From Neorhizobium alkalisoli (GTDB taxonomy: Bacteria; Pseudomonadota; Alphaproteobacteria; Rhizobiales; Rhizobiaceae), in NCBI RefSeq assembly GCF_007829835.1, contig NZ_VIWP01000010.1:1-64000 (forward strand): 64,000 nt of DNA. Direction: 5' to 3'. Every line of letters begins with the position of its first letter. Within the stretch, counting starts at the first letter, position 1. This document shows, piece after piece, positions 59,090 through 64,000 of this stretch. Under the pieces are notes generated by a model that was not told where the DNA came from, did not search any database, and saw only the letters and a list, made by a program, of their open reading frames with translations. The translations under genes and the position numbers were made by a program.

Positions 59090-60145
59090 TTAGCCAATGA
59101 TGGCGATCCCGCGATCGCGAAGTCCGATCCGGACCCTTGTCGATACCGGAAGCGGTTCATCGGCGGATGCATCAACGACGAAGAGTTTCGTCGATCCTGT
59201 GTCCACTTCGTATTCGACATGATCCCCAAGGTATGCGGAGTGAATGATGTTGCCGGAAAAGCCGGTCGTCGCGCCATCAGGAGAAAGGTCGATTGCGTTG
59301 GGTCGGATTGCAAGCTGTGCCGCACCTTGCGCCGCCTTACCGGCGGGTAGGCGGTGACGAAGGCCCGCAATGTCGATCAGGGCCTGTCCGGCGTCCACCG
59401 ACAGCACATTGCAATCGACCACATTGGCCTCACCCATGAAGTCGGCAATAAAGGCGGAGGCTGGCGCGTCGTAAAGGTCCCGCGGGGCGCCTTGTTGCGC
59501 AATCCCGCCGTCCTTCATGACGATGATCTGGTCGGACACGGCAAGCGCCTCGTCCTGGTCATGGGTCACGTAGACCGCGGTGAAGCCCAGTCTTTGCTGC
59601 AGTTCGCGGATTTCGGTCCTCACGCGCCGGCGCAATCGGGCATCAAGATTGGAGAGCGGCTCGTCGAGCAGAAGCACTTGTGGTTCGAGAACAAGTGCGC
59701 GTGCGACCGCGACACGCTGCTGCTGGCCGCCGGAAAGCTCGGCAGGCAGCCTGTGTCCCATCCCGCCGAGCCCCACAAGTTTCAGACCTTCTTCCGCTCG
59801 CTCGCGCGCCTCCCCACGCTTCAAGCCGGATGACTCCAGGCCATAGGCGACATTGTCGAGGGAGGTCATGTGCGGAAACAGCGCGTAGCTCTGAAATACC
59901 ATCGAGACATCGCGCTCGTTGGCGGGCAGCATGGTGACATCCTTGTTGCCGATCAGGATGCGGCCGGAAGTCGGATGTTCGAGGCCCGCTAGCATACGCA
60001 GCGTCGTTGTCTTGCCGCAACCGGAAGGGCCGAGCAGGGTGACGAGCGTACCGGGCTCTATCCTCAATGAAAGGTCGGGAACGGCCGTGAAGGCGCCAAA
60101 TGACTTGCGGACATTCTCGAAGACCACGGAGCCGGGATTGATCAT
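59090..60145 (-). CDS. ABC transporter ATPase, AfuC/FbpC-like
   Basis: A 351-residue ATPase with Walker A Gly-Pro-Ser-Gly-Cys-Gly-Lys-Thr-Thr near 39, signature Leu-Ser-Gly-Gly-Gln-Gln-Gln-Arg, Walker B Leu-Leu-Leu-Asp-Glu-Pro-Leu-Ser-Asn and a C-terminal TOBE-like domain. Its ATG overlaps the stop of the large fused permease by four bases. The FbpC/PotA-type group serves iron, sulfate, phosphonate and hexose-phosphate importers; the phosphatase downstream favours a phosphorylated ligand. Confidence 0.88.
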   Translation of the reverse strand: MINPGSVVFENVRKSFGAFTAVPDLSLRIEPGTLVTLLGPSGCGKTTTLRMLAGLEHPTSGRILIGNKDVTMLPANERDVSMVFQSYALFPHMTSLDNVAYGLESSGLKRGEARERAEEGLKLVGLGGMGHRLPAELSGGQQQRVAVARALVLEPQVLLLDEPLSNLDARLRRRVRTEIRELQQRLGFTAVYVTHDQDEALAVSDQIIVMKDGGIAQQGAPRDLYDAPASAFIADFMGEANVVDCNVLSVDAGQALIDIAGLRHRLPAGKAAQGAAQLAIRPNAIDLSPDGATTGFSGNIIHSAYLGDHVEYEVDTGSTKLFVVDASADEPLPVSTRVRIGLRDRGIAIIG

Positions 60146-62394
60146 GCTGCTTTCTCCTGAGCGATGGGCGTTGTTGCCGTAGCCGCGGGTGCGATCGTTG
60201 CAACCCGGTTTTCGCGCCGCAGACGGCGCTCTCCAACAAGCAGCTGGAAGCCGGCGATGACCGTCAGCATTACGACGATCAGCGCGGAGGAATAGGCAAT
60301 GGCAACGCCATATTGACCGTTCTCCACCAGTCCAACGATGAAGGCGGTCGACATGTTGTATTGCGCACTGACAAGAAAGATCACGGCGCTGATTGAGGTG
60401 ATCGCCCGCACGAAGGAATAGACCAGCGCGGCGGTGATTGCCGGTCTCAACAGGGGCAGGATGACCTTCCGGATCGTTCGGAAGCTATTTGCCCTCAGGG
60501 TCAGCGATGCTTCGTCGAGGCTCTTGTCGAGCTGGCTCATGGCCGCAACACCGCCGCGTACGCCCACAGGCATGTTGCGGAAGACGAAGCAGGCGACGAG
60601 GATCAGCGCCGTCCCCGTCATTTCAAGTGGCGGCAGGTTGAAGGCCATGATGTAGCTGATGCCGATCACCGTTCCTGGTATCGCAAAACTCAACATCAGT
60701 GCGAATTCGAATATGTTACGGCCGGCAAACTTCTGGCGAACGATGATATAGGCAGTGAGAAGGCCGACTGCTGCCGTCAACGGAGCAGAGATCAACGCGA
60801 TCTCCATCGTCGTCCAGAAAGAGTTCCAGGCAACACCGGACCACTCAATCGCACCATCATTGCGCAGGCCGACCGAGAAGGCCCTGACATAGTGATCAAT
60901 GGTCAGGCTGTTATCCAGCCCCCAGGTGCGGACGAAGCCACCGAACAGGATCATGCCGTAAATGACGAGCGTGAAGGCGATCCAAGGAAGTACGAGCGCG
61001 TGAACGGCGACCGACAGGCCGCGGGGCAGGGCGGCATGAGCGCCGGAATCGCCCTTGCCTGTCACCGTGGCGAAATTTTTGCCCGACAGCCAGAAGCGCT
61101 GCGCGATAAAGGCCGCCATCGTGAAAACAAGGAGGATCATCGCCAGAACCGCTGCGCGCGATGGATCATTCTGCGATCCGACCACGGCGAAGAAGATCTC
61201 GGTTGAGAGGACGCCGTTGCTGCCCCCAAGCACCATCGGATTACCGAAATCCGCCATGCTTTCGATGAAGCCGATCAGGAAGGCGTTTGCAAGGCCCGGC
61301 GTCATCAGCGGCAGGGAGACCCGCCAGAAGGTCCGCCAGCGATTGGCGCGGAGCGTTTGCGAAGCCTCTTCCATCGATGGACTGACGCCCTCGACGACAC
61401 CGATCAGGACGAGGAAGGAAATCGGGGTGAACGACAGGACTTGTGCGATCCAGATGCCGGTCAGGCCGTAGAGCCACCGGCTCGGTTCGGCGCCAGAAAG
61501 CGTCGCTAACCATTGGGTGACCACGCCGGACCGACCGAAGAGCAGGATGAGCGCTAGGCCGATGACAAAAGGTGGCGTGATGATAGGCAGGATGGTCAGG
61601 AGGCGAAGGCCCTTCTTGAAGGGAAAATTCGTGCGTGTCGCCACCAGTGCAAAGCAGAGGCCGAGCAATGTCGAGCCGCTGGCCGTCATAATGGCAAGCC
61701 AGAACGTACGCCAGCCAACACCACATCGGTTGCCGCCGATAAGGCAATCAAGGCTCCATATCGACGGATCCTGGATATTGGACGTGAAGCCGCTCGCATC
61801 GAAGGAGCCGTCGATCGACTGGAAGGCGGCAACAAACATGCTGCCGACGGGGTAGAAAACGAAGATCGATACCAGAACGATCAGTATCGAGATTGCGCCA
61901 ATGACGAATGCGTCGCCTTTCATGACGCCCCGCTCGGCAAGGCCGAAGGCAAACATCAGGACGAAAACGATGCCCATCGAGACGCCGCCGGCGCCCAAGG
62001 ATGGTTGTCCATCAGCGAGCGGACCGAAGAACATCTCAAGGAACGACCAGCTCCAGCCCGAAAAATTGATCGCCAAGCCCTGGAGAACCAGGAAAACGAC
62101 GCCCGCCGCACTGACACAAGATAACGCGGATCCGCGGCTTTCCGGCGCGGTCAAGAACCGTGTCGCACCCGCTGCCAAAAGCAGGAGGGCAGGGACTGCC
62201 AGCCATACCCGGTCGAATGCGAAGACTTCAAGGGCAAGCGGCGCATCTGCTGCATCATTCAGAAAGCCTGAAAGCCACCCGAAGCCGTAAAATCCACCCT
62301 CGATTCGGTACCATGGCAAGGCTACAAGGGCAGCGAGCCCGGCGATGAAGGCAATATCCTGCCTCCTATGCACCTTTCGGGCGATATGGGTCAT
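60142..62394 (-). CDS. Fused double-permease ABC protein, AfuB/FbpB-like
   Basis: A 750-residue protein with two permease modules in one chain. Each has about six hydrophobic segments and an EAA-like loop: Glu-Glu-Ala-Ser-Gln-Thr-Leu-Arg-Ala-Asn in the first half and Asp-Glu-Ala-Ser-Leu-Thr-Leu-Arg-Ala-Asn in the second. The N-terminus adds several extra helices. This layout is that of FbpB/AfuB importers. It lies 86 bases downstream of the binding-protein gene and overlaps the ATPase gene. No separate second permease is needed. Confidence 0.9.
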   Translation of the reverse strand: MTHIARKVHRRQDIAFIAGLAALVALPWYRIEGGFYGFGWLSGFLNDAADAPLALEVFAFDRVWLAVPALLLLAAGATRFLTAPESRGSALSCVSAAGVVFLVLQGLAINFSGWSWSFLEMFFGPLADGQPSLGAGGVSMGIVFVLMFAFGLAERGVMKGDAFVIGAISILIVLVSIFVFYPVGSMFVAAFQSIDGSFDASGFTSNIQDPSIWSLDCLIGGNRCGVGWRTFWLAIMTASGSTLLGLCFALVATRTNFPFKKGLRLLTILPIITPPFVIGLALILLFGRSGVVTQWLATLSGAEPSRWLYGLTGIWIAQVLSFTPISFLVLIGVVEGVSPSMEEASQTLRANRWRTFWRVSLPLMTPGLANAFLIGFIESMADFGNPMVLGGSNGVLSTEIFFAVVGSQNDPSRAAVLAMILLVFTMAAFIAQRFWLSGKNFATVTGKGDSGAHAALPRGLSVAVHALVLPWIAFTLVIYGMILFGGFVRTWGLDNSLTIDHYVRAFSVGLRNDGAIEWSGVAWNSFWTTMEIALISAPLTAAVGLLTAYIIVRQKFAGRNIFEFALMLSFAIPGTVIGISYIMAFNLPPLEMTGTALILVACFVFRNMPVGVRGGVAAMSQLDKSLDEASLTLRANSFRTIRKVILPLLRPAITAALVYSFVRAITSISAVIFLVSAQYNMSTAFIVGLVENGQYGVAIAYSSALIVVMLTVIAGFQLLVGERRLRRENRVATIAPAATATTPIAQEKAA

Positions 62395-62428
62395 GGCAAT
62401 CTTTCCGGTGTTGCGATCGATCGGGACC

Positions 62429-62463
62429 GCCCGACCCGGAGAAGCTTCTCACGCGGATCGGGC
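62429..62463 (-). terminator. Intercistronic hairpin after the AfuA-like binding-protein gene
   Basis: Outer arms GCCCGA (62429-62434) and TCGGGC (62458-62463) enclose an inner GAGAAGCTTCTC palindrome and a short CCG/CGG pairing. It lies directly after the binding-protein stop and before the permease, where transcript-stabilising hairpins are common. Confidence 0.45.
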
Positions 62464-62480
62464 AGCCGAGGGCGGGAAGG

Positions 62481-63509
62481 TCAGTTCGCCTTGGCGCCGA
62501 TCTCCTTGTCCCATCTCGACAGGAGCGACTTGCGGACGGTTGGGTCACCGTATTTCGCAAAGTCGTAGTCGATGAGTTTGATATCCTCAAACTTGGGTGC
62601 TTCTTTCGGCACTGCAGCCGATTTGTTGGACGGCAGCTGATAGGACTTTCCGTCCTTCATATGGGACTGCGCCTCGGCACTCAGAGCCCAATCATACCAT
62701 TTCTTGGCATTTTCCAGGTTCTTGGCGCCCTTGATGATTGACATCGAACCGATCTCGTACCCGGTGCCCTCGCAAGGAGCGACGGACTTGATCGGAAATC
62801 CTTCGACCGTCTGGGCGACAGCGTCGTGCATGAAGACGATACCGATCGTCGCTTCACCGCGCGCGGCGGCTTTCACGGGCGCTGAACCGGATTTGGTATA
62901 TTGCGAAATGTTGGCGTTGAGTTTGCCGAGATATTCGAAAGCCTTGTCCTCGCCCATGATCTGAACGAGCGTTGCAAGCGTGTTGTAGGACGTGCCCGAA
63001 GAGTTGGGATTGGCGATCTGAATCTCCCCCTTGTAAGCGGGATCGAGAAGATCAGCCCAGCATTTCGGCTCCTTCAGGCCCTTCTTGCTCAGCAGATCGG
63101 TATTGTAACCCCAGCCCAGCGCGCCGGCGTAAACGCCGACAGTGCGGAACTTGGCGCTCTCGGCCTGCTTTTTCGCCCAGTCCTGCAGCTGGTCGAATAG
63201 CGGCGACTTATATTCCTGTGTCAGGCCTTCGGCCGCTGCCTGAAGATGCGGATCACCCGTTCCGGCCCACCAGATATCCGTCTTTGGATTGCGTGCCTCC
63301 GCGCGGATCTTGGCATAGGTCTCGCCAGCCGACAGGCGCACCATGTTCACTTGAATATTGGTCTGCTTCTCGAACAGGTTTTTCATGACGTCGCAGACCT
63401 CAGGGTCTGCCGAGCAAATCATGTTGAGATCGTCTGCCGCATGTGCGGAAAAGGCAATAAGAGATACCCCCCCGGCAAAGACTGCCGCGGCCAATGTCGT
63501 GATACGCAT
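62481..63509 (-). CDS. Periplasmic binding protein, AfuA/Fbp-like
   Basis: A 342-residue binding protein with a Sec signal (Met-Arg-Ile-Thr-Thr-Leu, hydrophobic core, Ser-Ala-His-Ala-Ala). The mature protein starts Asp-Asp-Leu-Asn-Met-Ile-Cys-Ser and has a second Cys nine residues after the first, possibly a disulfide. Trp-Trp-Ala-Gly-Thr-Gly-Asp-Pro-His and Asn-Pro-Asn-Ser-Ser-Gly-Thr-Ser-Tyr match the class that includes ferric-iron, phosphonate and hexose-phosphate (AfuA) receptors. AAGGAGG lies five bases before ATG 63509; the longer open frame covers the promoter and operators. It is first in the series and divergent from a LacI regulator. Confidence 0.88.
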   Translation of the reverse strand: MRITTLAAAVFAGGVSLIAFSAHAADDLNMICSADPEVCDVMKNLFEKQTNIQVNMVRLSAGETYAKIRAEARNPKTDIWWAGTGDPHLQAAAEGLTQEYKSPLFDQLQDWAKKQAESAKFRTVGVYAGALGWGYNTDLLSKKGLKEPKCWADLLDPAYKGEIQIANPNSSGTSYNTLATLVQIMGEDKAFEYLGKLNANISQYTKSGSAPVKAAARGEATIGIVFMHDAVAQTVEGFPIKSVAPCEGTGYEIGSMSIIKGAKNLENAKKWYDWALSAEAQSHMKDGKSYQLPSNKSAAVPKEAPKFEDIKLIDYDFAKYGDPTVRKSLLSRWDKEIGAKAN

Positions 63510-63549
63510 ATTTTCCTCCTTTTGAGCGACGCCTCCACGTCGCACGCTT

Positions 63550-63565
63550 TTGCAAGCGTGTGCAA
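63550..63565. promoter_or_regulatory. LacI-type operator A, afuA-lacI intergenic
   Basis: TTGCA, six bases and TGCAA, 41 bases upstream of the binding-protein start. The overlapping 63543-63560 segment CACGCTT-TTGC-AAGCGTG is also a perfect palindrome, so either register could be the operator. Confidence 0.55.
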
Positions 63566-63636
63566 AGCTGTCACGTGATCTATTTCGTGTCAATAAAGAA
63601 TGCTGCGTTTGTGAGGCTTCTAAGCGTTCTGCGCTG

Positions 63637-63652
63637 TTGCACATGTTTGCAA
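63637..63652. promoter_or_regulatory. LacI-type operator B, afuA-lacI intergenic
   Basis: TTGCA, CATGTT and TGCAA repeat the arms and spacing of operator A, 87 bp away. A weaker third copy with 7-bp spacing lies at 63657-63673, just before the regulator's ribosome site. Confidence 0.55.
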
Positions 63653-63689
63653 TCCGGTGCATGTCTTGTGCAATATTTTGGAGCCTTGA

Positions 63690-64000
63690 ATGCCGAAAGA
63701 ATTTGTGAGCGCGCAGGAAGTCGCGGAGAAAGCTGGGGTGTCGCGTTCCGCGGTCTCTCGAGCTTTCACGCCCGGCGCAAGCGTGTCCGCGGAAACGAGG
63801 AGGCGGATTCTCGCTGCCGCCGAGGAACTCGGTTACCACGTAAACCACCTCGCCCGGGGGTTGATGAGAAATGAGACGGGTATCGTGTGTCTCGTGGTTT
63901 CGGAAGTCGCGACCCCATATCGGTCGGTCCTTTTGCGCGCGCTCACACAGCAGTTGCAGAGTGCCGGCAAGGTTGCGATGCTTATCAATACAGACCGGAC
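63690..64000 (+). CDS. LacI-family regulator (partial, runs off the window)
   Basis: The first 103 residues of a LacI regulator: Met-Pro-Lys-Glu-Phe-Val-Ser-Ala-Gln-Glu-Val-Ala-Glu-Lys-Ala-Gly-Val-Ser-Arg forms the HTH, with the hinge Tyr-His-Val-Asn-His-Leu-Ala-Arg-Gly-Leu and the start of the effector domain (Ile-Val-Cys-Leu-Val-Val). GGAG is seven bases before ATG 63690. It is divergent from the AfuA-like gene, with two TTGCA-N6-TGCAA sites between them. It is the likely controller of the 53.9-63.5 kb transporter/phosphatase series. The C-terminus lies outside the window. Confidence 0.9.
   Translation, partial: MPKEFVSAQEVAEKAGVSRSAVSRAFTPGASVSAETRRRILAAAEELGYHVNHLARGLMRNETGIVCLVVSEVATPYRSVLLRALTQQLQSAGKVAMLINTDR

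Noticed and set aside
1-64000. CRISPR array, rRNA, tRNA, replication origin or riboswitch
   Set aside because: No regularly spaced direct repeats, rRNA-like stretches, tRNA cloverleafs, repABC-like genes or known riboswitch cores were recognised when reading the window. This was by eye and not by covariance search.

Overview
The window is high-GC alphaproteobacterial DNA. Its gene families point to the Rhizobiaceae (Rhizobium/Agrobacterium/Ensifer type), probably an accessory replicon or the variable part of a chromid. The pointers are solute-binding-protein-rich ABC clusters, a FixJ-like response regulator, a RegA/ActR-like regulator, an IolC-DUF2090 fusion, and many small stress genes mixed with decaying fragments. 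Species and replicon cannot be fixed from the sequence alone.

Region 1 (1-21.8 kb) is a patchwork of stress, signalling and efflux genes. It opens with the edge of an IS3-like element that appears to have cut a Ser/Thr protein kinase-like gene. Next come a frameshifted hydratase-family relic, a large winged-helix/STAND ATPase regulator, an NTF2-like protein, a histidine kinase/FixJ-type regulator pair and a CBS-domain protein. An HlyD-type adaptor is divergent from a LysR regulator, followed by two exported alpha/beta hydrolases, an NYN/LOTUS protein, an unrecognised protein, a RegA-like regulator with Glu at the phosphoacceptor site, a DHA2-type MFS pump, Dps, YciI-like and small conserved proteins, a cold-shock protein and an MHS-type MFS transporter. 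A 3' fragment of a second dps gene lies at 13.3 kb.

Region 2 (22.0-43.1 kb) is a catabolic island built as two divergons. The left one (centre 26.7 kb) has a D-cysteine desulfhydrase-like enzyme with HyuA/HyuB on one side, and a fused dipeptide/glutathione-type ABC ATPase, an SDR and a FAD oxidoreductase on the other. The right one (centre 37.2 kb) has a binding protein, two permeases, an unusual M20 hydrolase, an ornithine-cyclodeaminase-family enzyme and a two-domain sulfurtransferase on one side, and a GntR regulator and a bis-MGD oxidoreductase on the other. Both divergent promoters carry nearly the same 17-bp palindrome, so the GntR protein probably controls the whole set. The gene content suggests uptake and breakdown of a sulfur-containing amino-acid, peptide or cyclic-amide compound whose identity is open. 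The right edge is decaying: a 5'-truncated CoA-transferase, a frameshifted acyl-CoA ligase and a relic of a DEAD/DEAH helicase.

Region 3 (43.5-53.9 kb) has a peroxiredoxin, a HAD phosphatase, and a LacI regulator divergent from myo-inositol catabolic genes in the order iolG-iolC(DUF2090)-iolD-iolE-iolB, with two palindromic operators in between, then a Nudix protein.

Region 4 (53.9-64 kb) is one co-directional minus-strand series: an AfuABC/Fbp-type ABC importer, an inositol-monophosphatase-family phosphatase and a UgpBAEC-type importer. It is divergent from a second LacI regulator that runs off the window. Next to the iol genes, this looks like a system for importing and dephosphorylating polyol, sugar or inositol phosphates or phosphodiesters.
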